From positions 16,341,207 through 16,354,446 of the forward strand of contig CM022676.1 of assembly GCA_012295275.1 (NCBI GenBank): 13,240 bases of DNA. Reading direction: 5' to 3'. This stretch comes from Chrysomallon squamiferum (lineage: Eukaryota > Mollusca > Gastropoda > Neomphalida > Peltospiridae). Position numbers and translations under genes: made by a program. This document shows, piece by piece, positions 1 to 10,130 of this stretch; the first letter of the stretch is position 1, and every line of letters starts with the position of its first letter. The notes under the pieces were generated by a model. That model saw only the letters and a list, made by a program, of their open reading frames with translations. It was not told the DNA's origin and ran no database searches.

Positions 1-175
1 TGGCTTGATGGCTCAACGATAGCGTTGTCTCCCTTCGGAGTGCGGGCGAACGAGAGCCATACGTTCGAGTCTCGACAGCGGCATCTGAGGAGGTTGGACA
101 AATCATGATTGGACTTTGTCCACCTGTGATAGCGCCTCCCTGAATATTGTCTACAGGCTAAGTAGACGTACATAA
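1..175 (+). mobile_element. tRNA-derived SINE, 5'-truncated by the window edge
   Basis: The first 75 bases contain RNA polymerase III promoter-like elements in tRNA order: an A-box-like TGGCTCAACG near 9-18 and a B-box-like CGTTCGAGTCT at 62-72. The ~50-bp spacing fits a tRNA head. After it comes a non-tRNA body (73-175) with a strong hairpin: TGGACAAA at 95-102 pairs perfectly with TTTGTCCA at 115-122, and AGG/CCT outside extends the stem past one bulged T. A tRNA-like head fused to an unrelated body is the structure of a SINE. The 5' end is outside the window and the 3' end is a guess from the loss of sequence complexity. A plain tRNA pseudogene is the alternative. I cannot name the SINE family. 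Confidence 0.6.
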
Positions 176-313
176 GAATAGTCAGTGCTAAATTATACAC
201 ATAAAAACACAAGCATAGACATACGCACAAAGAAACGTGCATGCAATTACGAGGCTATATTTAAAAGTGGAGTATCCAGATCTCCGCCTTGTGTTTAACA
301 CTATCCGTCATAG

Positions 314-336
314 TTTATTATTATTATTATTATTTT
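314..336. repeat. (TTA)n microsatellite
   Basis: This is a run of about seven TTA units in AT-rich non-coding DNA. The reading frames that cross it are low-complexity leucine or tyrosine runs and not genes. Confidence 0.9.
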
Positions 337-469
337 CTAAACCAACCTTCTATAAGTATAAAGGGCAAGAGCAGTATTGCATATTGGTGTATACTACATA
401 TAGTTTATTCTACTCCATCAGTTTATTATCATAGAACACGGCCTTACAGAGTAATTTTTTTAATAAATC

Positions 470-472
470 AGG

Positions 473-506
<34 letters not shown>

Positions 507-540
507 CAATAATAATAATAATAAATATAATGACAGTAAT
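470..540. repeat. (AAT)n microsatellite ending at an assembly gap
   Basis: Near-perfect AAT units with a few interruptions (AAC AAC AAT) run up to the gap at 541. The repeat probably caused the break in the assembly, so its true length is unknown. Confidence 0.9.
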
Positions 541-740
541 NNNNNNNNNNNNNNNNNNNNNNNNNNNNNNNNNNNNNNNNNNNNNNNNNNNNNNNNNNNN
601 NNNNNNNNNNNNNNNNNNNNNNNNNNNNNNNNNNNNNNNNNNNNNNNNNNNNNNNNNNNNNNNNNNNNNNNNNNNNNNNNNNNNNNNNNNNNNNNNNNNN
701 NNNNNNNNNNNNNNNNNNNNNNNNNNNNNNNNNNNNNNNN
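541..740. other. Assembly gap of 200 N
   Basis: Exactly 200 unknown bases. The round number suggests a placeholder and not a measured size. Open frames crossing it are artefacts. Confidence 0.97.
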
Positions 741-793
741 CATTCATGAGATCATCAATAATAGCAATTTTTTAATAAGAACAACAACGACAA

Positions 794-821
794 TACTACT
801 ACTACTACTACTACTACTACT
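794..821. repeat. (CTA)n microsatellite
   Basis: About nine CTA units follow an ACA/ACG-rich stretch just right of the gap. From here to 1100 I see only AT-rich unique sequence with no coding signal. Confidence 0.9.
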
Positions 822-1100
822 GCTAATAACAATGTACTATAAAAATGAATAAAATACAGAAAAAGGTAATCAGATAAATATGATTATTTGAAAGTTATGT
901 TAATTTTCTTCTTCACTTATTAAAATACAGTACTGCAAACCATTTATCGACACAACGTTGAAGGACATTCCATATTAAAATTTTCTGAAGCATATTCATA
1001 GCAAATTGAAACCGTGAACAGAGACTCAGGTCATACATTTCAGAAAAAATATATTTCTAATCATTGCCATCAGGTTTTGCTTTCTCTACCGTGAAAGTCG

Positions 1101-1116
1101 TAATAATAATGATAAT

Positions 1117-1179
<63 letters not shown>
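1101..1179. repeat. (AAT)n followed by (AT)n microsatellite
   Basis: AAT units at 1101-1122 pass into about 29 uninterrupted AT units up to 1179, then into ACAC/ATAC-rich sequence. The repeat directly precedes the first copy of the dispersed repeat. Confidence 0.95.
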
Positions 1180-1182
<3 letters not shown>

Positions 1183-1216
1183 ACAGATATATACATACAT
1201 ACACACACAATAACAC

Positions 1217-1592
1217 AGAACAGCCTGTATTACTCTAACATACAGTAACAAGTCTGATCCTCGTAAATAAAAAACCCTAGTATGTTTTTGTGAGTATCGT
1301 GTATCAGTGACACACTATTTTTATCTGACCTACATAAGAAACAAACACAGTCAATTTAATATGCTGGCCACGCTAGTTTCAGCACCGAACGAAAATAAGT
1401 ATACAAAAATATTTGGAAAAAAGAACATTTTAAAATTATCTCTAGGTTAGCTGTAATGTTTTAACAGAGCGATCTTGCGTAACAAGAAAACAACTATGTC
1501 AAATTAAATAAAATTATGTAATAATGTGTAACCTTCAATATTATCTTACGTTCATTTTAAAAAACACACCTATGATTTCCAAAGTTTGTTTG
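1217..1592 (+). repeat. Dispersed repeat, copy A
   Basis: This block is a diverged relative of 3170-3608 in the same orientation. The clearest match is a 30-base identical stretch at 1297-1326 (beginning TCGTGTATCAGTGACACAC), which equals 3253-3282. Collinear matches follow: ACCTACATAA, TTAAAATTAT, AATATTATCTTA and AAAGTTTGTTT. Weaker similarity runs upstream from about 1217 (AGAACAG..CTGT, CTCTAA). No open reading frame or terminal inverted repeat was seen. It could be a transposon fragment, a pair of LTR-like ends or a local duplication. Confidence 0.7.
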
Positions 1593-3016
1593 TCTGATGT
1601 ACATACGTGAAAATACACACTCATTGTCTGATCTGTGTTAATACAGATGTTGGTAAAGCTGTTCTGTGGGATAATTCCAAACACAAATCTTAATTTCTAT
1701 GATTTACTTTGTGTGATGAAAATATAAATGTGTTGATGTCTGATGATTGTTTACAACTTAATCAGTTCAGATGATAATGCATTAAATCGCCAAGATTATG
1801 GGATGTAATGTGGAACAACATAAAGAAAAGATATGTTTGTATATATGTGTATATACATATATATATATGTGTGTGTCTTTGTCTATATATATGTTATTAT
1901 TATTATAGCAATAATAAAATAACTAGTCTAGGTACTTCACAGAATCATAATCCTTTAAACTGTTATTATTGTTATTTTTTTCAAATCAATAAATTTTGAT
2001 GAAGTAATTTTACATCTGCAGCCAGAATCACAACAACAATTATAATAACAAAAAAAAAGAAAACAGTAATATTGACACGTCATATAATTATAATCTCTTA
2101 AAGCTGTTTCATTATCGCTGAACTCTTTCCAAACGAGAATGCGTGTTTGAAGTATTTTTGTTTTCCAGTGTAATAATCTCGTTAACAAAAAAATCGTCTG
2201 CTCGTGAAAACGAAACTGAAGTAATTTATCTTACAAGTCACGGTTCTTGGGTTCACAAGTGACACTTTACAGAGGTTAAAGTCAGATAAAAAGTATTAAG
2301 AAGCCGTGCTACTTGTTACGGGTAAATAAACACACTGATACTGCTTATTTGTATGAGCTATGTTGTATTTTGTAACTGTTTAAATTTTCTTTTATTCTGT
2401 GGCAGAGTAATTTAATATGTTCAATTATAAATCAGTAATAAAAATACAACTACAGGACCAGATGATTATAATCTAAAAAATAAAGAACCAAGAAGAGTTC
2501 AACGGGTAAAAAAATATGGCTGAAGTCCATTTCATGACAAACTCAGCCCCCACAAAAAATAAATATATTTATAACTTCAGAATCTTAGTTTCTAGCCGTA
2601 TTACAGCCTCGTGCATTTCTGTAATATTTAATCTTTAAATATTGCCAGCATTTTCATTTTAATTAGTTTTATATGTTATATAACCATGTCCTGTCTTGCG
2701 TCAAAAACATCATGAAAGTATGTTGTGCTCTTATTAAATGATTCATATAATTATGAGTGGATTTTTCGTTCTAGGTAGATGGTAAGAATAACTACGAAAG
2801 GGTGAGAAATGTATCTAGAAATTCCTCTTTTTTTTTTTGAAAACACAGTGGCACCTGTTTTCTGTGAAGGTGATGTTCTTCATGTCTGTGTTGTCCTATC
2901 AGTGGTAAAGCGCTCGTTACACTTTGATAGCTACTAATAGAAATAATGGAGGTATTATGTTACTACGGGATTCGTGTTTCAACATCCTTTTTGTAACACT
3001 CTGTAAGTAAAGAAAT
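1593..3016. other. AT-rich non-coding region between the two repeat copies
   Basis: No gene was found here. A GTAT/AT/GT-rich microsatellite lies at about 1836-1893, and A- or T-runs lie at 2050-2060 and 2826-2838. Short open frames at 1808-1999 and 1955-2188 are low in complexity or lack family resemblance. A tRNA A-box-like stretch at 2896-2916 is listed separately. Confidence 0.6.
2896..2916 (+). other. tRNA A-box-like sequence, possible SINE or tRNA relic
   Basis: ATCAGTGGTAAAGCGCTCG closely resembles the D-arm and A-box of many tRNAs and tRNA-derived SINEs. The only B-box candidate, GGATTCGTGTTTC near 2968, is imperfect and about 70 bp away, farther than in an intact tRNA. This is at best a decayed remnant. 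Confidence 0.25.
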
Positions 3017-3142
3017 ATGTTTACACGTACAGACAAACACACATAAACATACACACGTAGACATAAATATACATAGACACATAAACAGAAATGTGCCCAC
3101 ACACATCTGAAAAGATGTAGACACACACATATACACACAAAA
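3017..3142. repeat. Degenerate CA/ACAT-rich repeat
   Basis: Imperfect ACAC, ACAT and ACATA units run for about 125 bp. Copy A of the dispersed repeat is also preceded by CA-rich sequence, so this may be part of the same repeat unit. Confidence 0.7.
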
Positions 3143-3169
3143 GAGTTCACACGTATGACAGTCACTTAG

Positions 3170-3608
3170 AATAGTCTGTCAAGCTCTAATCTAGTAAAAC
3201 AGTAGGCGCTGTGTAAGATGTAATAATAACAGTGGGTGTACTTTAGTGTATGTCGTGTATCAGTGACACACTATTTTTATCTCACCTACATAAAAAACAG
3301 ACACGTTGCAGATTTAATTTGATACGCTGGCGAGATTCGTCAAAAAAGCTGTGACCAGTATACTGAAATATTCGAGAATGGGGCAAAACAGCTTTTTAAA
3401 ATTATTTTAAAATCAAGTGTAATTTGTTAAGCGCGTGATCTTGTATAACAGGAAGACAAATTTGTAAATAAATTAAATTATTCTATAATTATATATAACT
3501 TTTAATATTATCTTATTTACATCAACTCTCTTTTTTTTGGGGGGGTATTTATTTATTTTTATTTTTTTTAATTTTAATTAAAATTCTCACCATTTTAAAG
3601 TTTGTTTA
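3170..3608 (+). repeat. Dispersed repeat, copy B
   Basis: This copy is collinear with 1217-1592, with the 30-base identical core at 3253-3282 and later matches through AAAGTTTGTTT at 3597-3607. It is longer than copy A because of a T- and G-rich insertion at about 3528-3590. The two copies begin about 1.95 kb apart. Confidence 0.7.
3530..3590. repeat. T8-G7 homopolymer junction and T-rich stretch
   Basis: Eight T bases are followed directly by seven G bases, then by TATTTATTTATT-type sequence. It sits as an insertion in copy B of the dispersed repeat. Homopolymers of this kind are also prone to sequencing error. Confidence 0.8.
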
Positions 3609-3644
3609 CGTGTTCTATATACCTTGAAAGATAAATCACTAACA

Positions 3645-5600
<1,956 letters not shown>

Positions 5601-5648
5601 TCTTTGTACAAAACATAAATGTCATACGCTGTTTCTACCAGAAACAAA

Positions 5649-6030
5649 TTAATCAGAATTTTACTAGATATAGTTTAATTAGAATCTTACTAGGCATAGT
5701 TTAATAACAGTTTTACTAGACATGTATTATTCACAATTTTACTAAACAAAGACTAATTGGAATTTTACTGGACAAAATTTAATCATAATTAAATAGCCAC
5801 AGCTCTTTACAATTTACTAGACAGATTAATAACAGTTTCACTAGATGTAGTTCATTCTCAGTTTTAATGGACATAGATTAACTAGAATTTTACTAAACAC
5901 AGTTAAGTCACAATTTCACAAGACATGGAGTAAGTAGAAATTTAGTAGACAGAGGTTAATCACAAATTTAATATACTATAGATTAATTAGAATATGAAAA
6001 AAACATACTTTAATCACAATTTTACAGATT
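5649..6030. repeat. 26-bp degenerate minisatellite, about 15 units
   Basis: Imperfect units of the form TTAATCACAATTTTACTAGA plus about six bases recur with a strict 26-bp step. Unit starts fall at 5649, 5675, 5701, 5727, 5753, 5779, then (after a disturbed unit) 5826, 5852, 5878, 5903, 5930, 5956, 5983 and 6010. The units share an (A/C)A(A/G)TTTTACT core but differ from one another, so the array is old. It starts about 50 bp after the last recognisable RT sequence of the LINE. It may be part of that element's 3' end or independent. The even unit length, AT-rich content and lack of spacers argue against CRISPR. Confidence 0.85.
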
Positions 6031-6189
6031 TATCGGAATTATATGCTGTAGAGTATCAGTTAATCGAAAGAAAAACAGTGTAATTTTAGAAAAGAAAATA
6101 CTATTGTCTTCAAGTAAACATAATAACAGTAATAAACCACATTTAAAAAAAAAATGTCTAACTACGTTTTTGTACGAAAAGCAAAACAT

Positions 6190-6190
6190 A

Positions 6191-6224
<34 letters not shown>
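6190..6224. repeat. (GT)n-(AT)n microsatellite
   Basis: TGTGTGTG passes into about 15 AT units. It lies in AT-rich non-coding sequence between the minisatellite and the terminal exon of the minus-strand gene. Confidence 0.9.
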
Positions 6225-6386
6225 CATTTAATTAGCTCTTTTGATTAAAGAAAATCAATAATAGTGAATAATTGTTATATAATTTCATTTCCTGCAAATA
6301 GATGGGTTTTTACGATGTTTAACCTATGTATGTCTGTACGTATATGTGTATTTGTAGGAATGAATGAAGGTACCTATCTACAACAC

Positions 6387-6496
<110 letters not shown>

Positions 6497-6588
6497 GTAC
6501 CTATGTGTAAGTGTATATATATGTACAGTAAAAGTAATAAAATAAATTGTTACGAAGTTTTGAGTAAACACAGTTATAAAGAGATTTT

Positions 6589-6671
6589 TTAAGCTTTTTG
6601 TCCATTATCATCCACTCCAAATACTTCATACGGATGCTGTTCAGTTGACCCACTTCGTTCTACGTTGTTAC
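6589..6671 (-). CDS. Terminal exon of the membrane protein gene: PYEVF tail and stop
   Basis: On the minus strand a good acceptor (TTATTTCTGTGTAG) ends at 6672. The exon then reads, after two bases that complete a Gly codon, NNVERSGSTEQHPYEVF and then GVDDNGQKA and TAA at 6589-6591. Its length (2 + 27 codons including the stop = 83 nt) and its entry phase match the donor of the exon at 7228-7280. The acidic, polar composition and the tyrosine motif suit a cytoplasmic tail. No AATAAA-type polyadenylation signal could be placed confidently downstream. Confidence 0.6.
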
Positions 6672-8265
6672 CTACACAGAAATAATAAGACATGTATAAT
6701 CATGTATGTTACGTTTCAGAAATAATCATTCATACATTAGTAGTTAAACGTAGAAGAAATAGTCAGATAAAACCGCATTCATAAACCATAGATAATAAAA
6801 TGTATATAGAATTAAAAAGAGAAAATATGAAAAGTGACAGAGTAGCATCATCATCACCGAAAAATATTAATTTACAAGTAATCTATTTTTAACATAGAAA
6901 AATGCTAAATTTAATACTAGCATACCTGAAGAGATAATACAAATTAGTTCTACTAATTAATCATGTAATCAAAAATAACATTAGACGTTTTTAGCCCAAT
7001 ATATAAATGACAACATTTTATGTCATTACTATTTCATAATATTTCTTCAGTCTTCTATTTCAGGCCCCTTATTTACTTGTTCGTTTTTTAGTTCCTTGTG
7101 TACATTCCTCCTTTCTGTTCCTGATTGCCTTGCCAGGAGTCTTAATATATACTGAACCTTCAGAATTGAAAACTGTTTAGTAAAGTAAGGCGTATTCAAA
7201 TAGCTATTAAGAACATTTTGCACCTACCCGGTTCAGAATGAAGATTTTCGTATGTTGAAGACTGCGGTTCTGGATCAGTTCTGTGATTTTAAACAGACAA
7301 AATGATAATAAAATTTACATACAGCCTTCTTAAAACTAACAGTCAAATGAATTATATATCTATCTATCTATCTATATCTATCTATCTATGTCTATATCTA
7401 TATCTATATATATATATATATATATATATAGGTAATTATATAAAAGGAAATCAACCCTGAAGTTAATTAAAAGAAATTACCGAAGAATGTAACTGTGGAT
7501 TGTTGGATGATAACATACACAAAATAGACAGCATATATAGATATCATAAAGAAAGACATCGTACACAGACACACAAAATTACACTTGCTCTTTGCTAGAA
7601 AGATAGGAAAATTAATAGATACATTTGACAGTGATGTTTATAGATAATAGATTCAGGTACAAGTCCGATGAGTTATCGAAAGAGAAAACTAGGATCTAGC
7701 TAGTGAGGAATCTCTTCGGTATCTCTCTTGAAGGAAACTCGGTGCTCAAACTTCGAGTTTGAAAGAAGCAAATATCATATCAGAAAGATTCCCTACTAGT
7801 AGATCACCATTATATAATATGGTTATCACGGAATCTAGTGTAACACATTTTGGAACTGTCAGTCTTTTTCTAACATCGGAGAAAGTTGTATTAATGAATC
7901 AGTACATTTAAGATACCTTGAAAACAGTGCAAAATTTCGTTACCACAACTGACCACGACGGCCTAGTGTTCCCTTGACCAGAGATATGTCATCTCACCCT
8001 TGATCGTCAACAAACCAGAGGTTAACACACAGAAATATTTCAGACATCAAAAATATATAAAAGATATAATATAATATATATATATATAGACATCAGAATA
8101 TAAAAAAGAAAGTAAAAATAAAACAACAAATTAGAATTCTATTTTATTGCTAGTAAAATTCAAAAATGTAAAAATGTTTTCCACAAAAGCATAATACGGA
8201 ATATTTATCATAATATTTGTTATATTAAATAAAATAATCGGTAACAATGTCTGTTATTTTATAAC

Positions 8266-8319
<54 letters not shown>

Positions 8320-8677
8320 GATGAAAATGATAATGATAAAATTACATATAAATATTTTAATTTCTATTCTTTCAAAAAATATTTCTTTTTCTTTCAAATT
8401 GTATTACTGATACTCATTTCTCTCTCTCTCTATCTCTCTCTCTCAGACACACACACACACATGCATGTACATGAACACAGTCACATATACACACAGAAGA
8501 AGATGCACTCAAATGCACGTTCGCACATTACAAATAACACAGCAAAGAAACAAAATGATGAACCTTTTTTCAGTCTACGACATATGAAAATAATTCCATT
8601 AACAAGAATAGTTAAGACGAGAGTCCCTGATCCAGATCCAACAGCCACTGCTATCACATTTTCATTACATACCTCAT
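6589..8677 (-). CDS. 3' end of a split single-pass membrane protein gene (partial, spliced)
   Basis: I infer this gene model by joining exons. The order on the minus strand is a transmembrane exon (8564-8677, phase 1 in and out), perhaps a micro-exon (7585-7594), a tail exon (7228-7280, enters phase 2, leaves phase 1) and a terminal exon (6589-6671, enters phase 1). The predicted product has a short extracellular stub, one membrane helix, a basic stop-transfer RRLKK and a cytoplasmic tail of about 45-50 residues with two tyrosines (STYENL and PYEVF). A type I receptor or adhesion protein is likely from this layout. Phase 1 exons around a membrane segment are typical of Ig, FN3 or EGF-type receptors, but no such ectodomain was found here. 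Gene name and ligand are unknown. Neighbouring repeats lie in introns or beyond the stop. The main doubt is the long intron 7281-8563 and how it is bridged. Confidence 0.55.
6672..7227 (-). other. Predicted intron between the two tail exons
   Basis: The intron runs from donor GTAGGT (read on the minus strand at 7227-7222) to acceptor TTTCTGTGTAG ending at 6672, a length of 556 nt. It is AT-rich and holds no other feature I recognise. Confidence 0.5.
7228..7280 (-). CDS. Internal tail exon with the STYENL tyrosine motif
   Basis: The acceptor TTTAAAATCACAG ends at 7281 and the donor is GTAGGT at 7227. The 53-nt exon reads, after one leading base, TDPEPQSSTYENLHSEP and then the first base of a Gly codon. 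The other two frames give either an immediate stop or a product that ends just inside the next exon. The frame with continuation into the terminal exon is therefore the only one that yields a coherent tail. STYENL fits the ITIM-like S-x-Y-x-x-L pattern, and Y-E-N also fits the Y-x-N core preferred by the Grb2 SH2 domain. Function is inferred from motifs only. Confidence 0.6.
7353..7430. repeat. (TCTA)n-(AT)n compound microsatellite
   Basis: TCTA units with interruptions (7353-7405) are followed by about 12 AT units. The tract lies inside the predicted intron. Confidence 0.93.
7585..7594 (-). CDS. Candidate 10-nt micro-exon
   Basis: On the minus strand a very good acceptor with a long pyrimidine tract (ATTTTCCTATCTTTCTAG) is followed by CAAAGAGCAA and then by GTGTAA, a moderate donor. 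Ten bases convert the phase 1 end of the membrane exon to the phase 2 start of the tail exon and give RRLKK-A-K-S-K-TDPEP, which continues the basic stop-transfer stretch. The length and phase fit are what support it. Such a short exon could easily be a coincidence, and another exon in this intron would also solve the phase problem. Confidence 0.25.
7746..7762. other. Small perfect hairpin
   Basis: TCAAACT-TCG-AGTTTGA forms a 7-bp stem with a 3-nt loop in the predicted intron. A perfect 10-base palindrome (CTACTAGTAG) lies about 30 bp further on. There is no known role. Confidence 0.5.
8265..8317. repeat. (AAT)n microsatellite
   Basis: About 17 AAT units occur in AT-rich sequence of the predicted intron. 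Confidence 0.95.
8419..8462. repeat. (CT)n-(AC)n microsatellite
   Basis: A CT run with one TATC interruption (8419-8443) passes into an AC run (8445-8460). The open frame that starts here on the + strand antisenses the membrane exon and is not taken as a gene. Confidence 0.93.
8564..8677 (-). CDS. Transmembrane exon of the membrane protein gene
   Basis: The minus strand reads EVCNEN, then the hydrophobic VIAVAVGSGSGTLVLTILV, then NGIIFIC and the basic RRLKK. This is a single membrane helix of about 25 residues with a typical stop-transfer signal, which orients the C-terminus to the cytoplasm. With an acceptor after TGTTTTGAG (8678) and a donor GTTCAT (8563), the exon is 114 nt and symmetrical in phase 1, as is common for exons beside receptor ectodomains. 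The acceptor is only fair. An in-frame TGA lies five bases upstream of the proposed exon start, so the exon cannot extend further in this frame. A chance hydrophobic frame is possible, but the Gly/Ser-small pattern and the clean basic end argue for coding. Confidence 0.5.
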
Positions 8678-8738
8678 CTCAAAACACACTTGTTAAACTG
8701 AGTAAAGAAATACTATAAAAAGTATTAGAATTTGAAAC

Positions 8739-9098
8739 GTGTACACTATAACAAAACATAGATTAAATGGGTACATATTATGCCACAGTAAATACAGAAA
8801 AATAAAGCTTACAAAATATGATAGGAAAAAGGAAGGAACGAAAATAAAGGAACCAGAAAAGTGGTGCAAGGTTCAACATTTGTATGAGTCGCCTTATTTC
8901 GTCATGGTTAATGTCTGCAACCACATAATTAACAATACATCACTTTTGTACAGAGTTCCTATGTATGCTGTTCTCTGTGCGGTGGCTGGGGTTAAAAGGT
9001 TGATTCAATGTATTTTGTACAAGAATATCAAACATGTTTCCTTGTCATGTCTCACTGGAGGTTACGCGCAACAGTTCCTTGTTCGAGTTGGAGACTGA
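8739..9098 (+). other. Unrecognised 119-codon open frame, doubtful
   Basis: The frame is open, with less simple-repeat bias than its surroundings. It is Lys/Arg-rich in the first 45 codons and Cys/Val/Leu-rich later (NVCNHIINNTSLLYRVP, GVKRLIQCILYKNI). It resembles no family I know. It ends about 130 bp before a jockey-type LINE relic on the same strand, so it may be 5' sequence of that element, or plain chance. There is no promoter or splice evidence for it. Confidence 0.15.
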
Positions 9099-9229
9099 TG
9101 AATTATATATAACCAAATAGAGATTCAAAGAAAACCACAAAAAACAGTTTTTGATCGGACCCTTAAAAAGCCGACATCGAACCTTCTGATTCACTATCGT
9201 CTAACAGTAAGAATCCGTGAACAAAATTT

Positions 9230-10060
9230 AATAATAATAAAAAAAAGCTACATGACTGCACCTTCCAAGATTCTTCCTTATCAGTTGTACAATCCAGAAG
9301 CGAAATATGTCAAATACTTTCTAAAAGCAAATGTTCTGTGTAATGTGAACATCACATTCTAAGCGAATTCTTCCCTTAATTCTACCAAACGAGTGATAAT
9401 ATCTCAAGATTTGGCTGAACTTGAAAATAAGGAAATCCTTGTAAATTTGTCTCCTTAAGATGTAACATCAGTGAAGAGATTTAACATTCGATAGAACAAC
9501 GAACTCATTCCAATGAATACACTGATATCAGGTCAGTGTATCTCAGCTCTATTTTCCGAAGGTGGCTTTTGTCTTCTGTGGCCAGTTAAACGATAAAAGC
9601 AAAGCATGCAAAAATGAAGCAAAGTAAATATAATAACGTGAATGTGCTACATGGAAAGTGGAGAAAAAAGGTTGAACTGAACCTCAGACATTTAATTCTT
9701 CCAAGAAAAATATCACCGAGTTTTCTGGAGGAAGACATGGATTCAATATATTTGAACCTTCCAGAGAAAAAGAAAAGAAAATGAAAAACACAGAACAAAC
9801 CACTGCAAGTATGAAAAAAAACAAAAAAAAAACAACAACATGAACATCAAAAAAGAAAGAAAAATTGAAAGTAACACCCGTATTTTCCTCTAATGAATAA
9901 TTCAATCACTGAGTGGAATTGCTGTGGCAGGTTATCCCAACTTTCATGATTTGAGTCTTATAGTTGTTAAAAATAATCCTTTTACACTGTGTAAACGGCT
10001 GCCAAGATAAAATAAAAAGGTGTTTCCAGTTAGATAAAAGTAAAAACCGTATACCGGTTT
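9230..10060 (+). mobile_element. Decayed jockey-type LINE: gag-like ORF1, zinc-knuckle relic and endonuclease start
   Basis: Fragments in collinear order but changing frames match the jockey-type non-LTR layout. About 9254-9345 gives DSSLSVVQSRSEI, the segment like 'dGsLlVe...'. About 9348-9530 gives NSTKRVIISQDLAELENKEI, then a stop, DVTSVKRFNIR, a stop and NNELIPMNTLI, like the gag segment before the CCHC knuckles. At 9607-9670, CKNEAK and then RECATWKVEKK resemble the last knuckle and its flank. At 9905-10010, ITEWNCCG and then, one frame later, GYPNFHDLSLIVVKNNPFTLC resemble the first beta strand of the APE endonuclease (QWNCRG...). Stops and shifts throughout show a dead copy. No RT follows, so it is truncated at about 10060. 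Confidence 0.75.
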
Positions 10061-10130
10061 AGGCAAAAACAGAATAAGACCGTAATATTAATCTTGGAAT
10101 ATATGCTTTATATATATATATTGTTCAGAA

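Larger units (their letters stand above)
7281..8563 (-). other. Predicted long intron region between membrane exon and tail exon
   Basis: This 1283-nt span carries TCTA/AT and AAT microsatellites, a (CT)n-(AC)n tract and a possible micro-exon. Direct joining of its two ends would put the tail exon in the wrong frame, so at least one further exon or a different splice site is required. Confidence 0.45.

Noticed and set aside
289-852. 187-codon open frame on the + strand
   Set aside because: It spans the 200-N gap and AAT/CTA microsatellites; the real part is low-complexity Asn and Leu runs.
2896-2990. Functional tRNA gene
   Set aside because: Only the A-box half is good; the B-box is poor and too distant, and no cloverleaf with paired acceptor ends could be drawn.
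5649-6030. Possible CRISPR array
   Set aside because: The 26-bp units are contiguous with no unique spacers, strongly diverged, and in an animal genome.
7790-7869. Minus-strand acceptor CTTTCTCCGATGTTAG followed by an open frame as an exon between membrane and tail exons
   Set aside because: In the phase required by the membrane exon a stop follows after two codons, and no good donor with the needed exit phase was seen.
8461-8718. 85-codon open frame on the + strand
   Set aside because: It starts in an AC microsatellite and lies antisense to the proposed transmembrane exon; no family was recognised.
8813-8914. Minus-strand open segment with acceptor GTGGTTGCAG and donor GTAAGC, phase 1 on both sides, just upstream of the transmembrane exon
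   Set aside because: Phase would fit as the preceding ectodomain exon, but the translation is Phe/Leu-rich (LFWFLYFRSFLFPIIF) and resembles no extracellular domain. It is kept out of the gene model.
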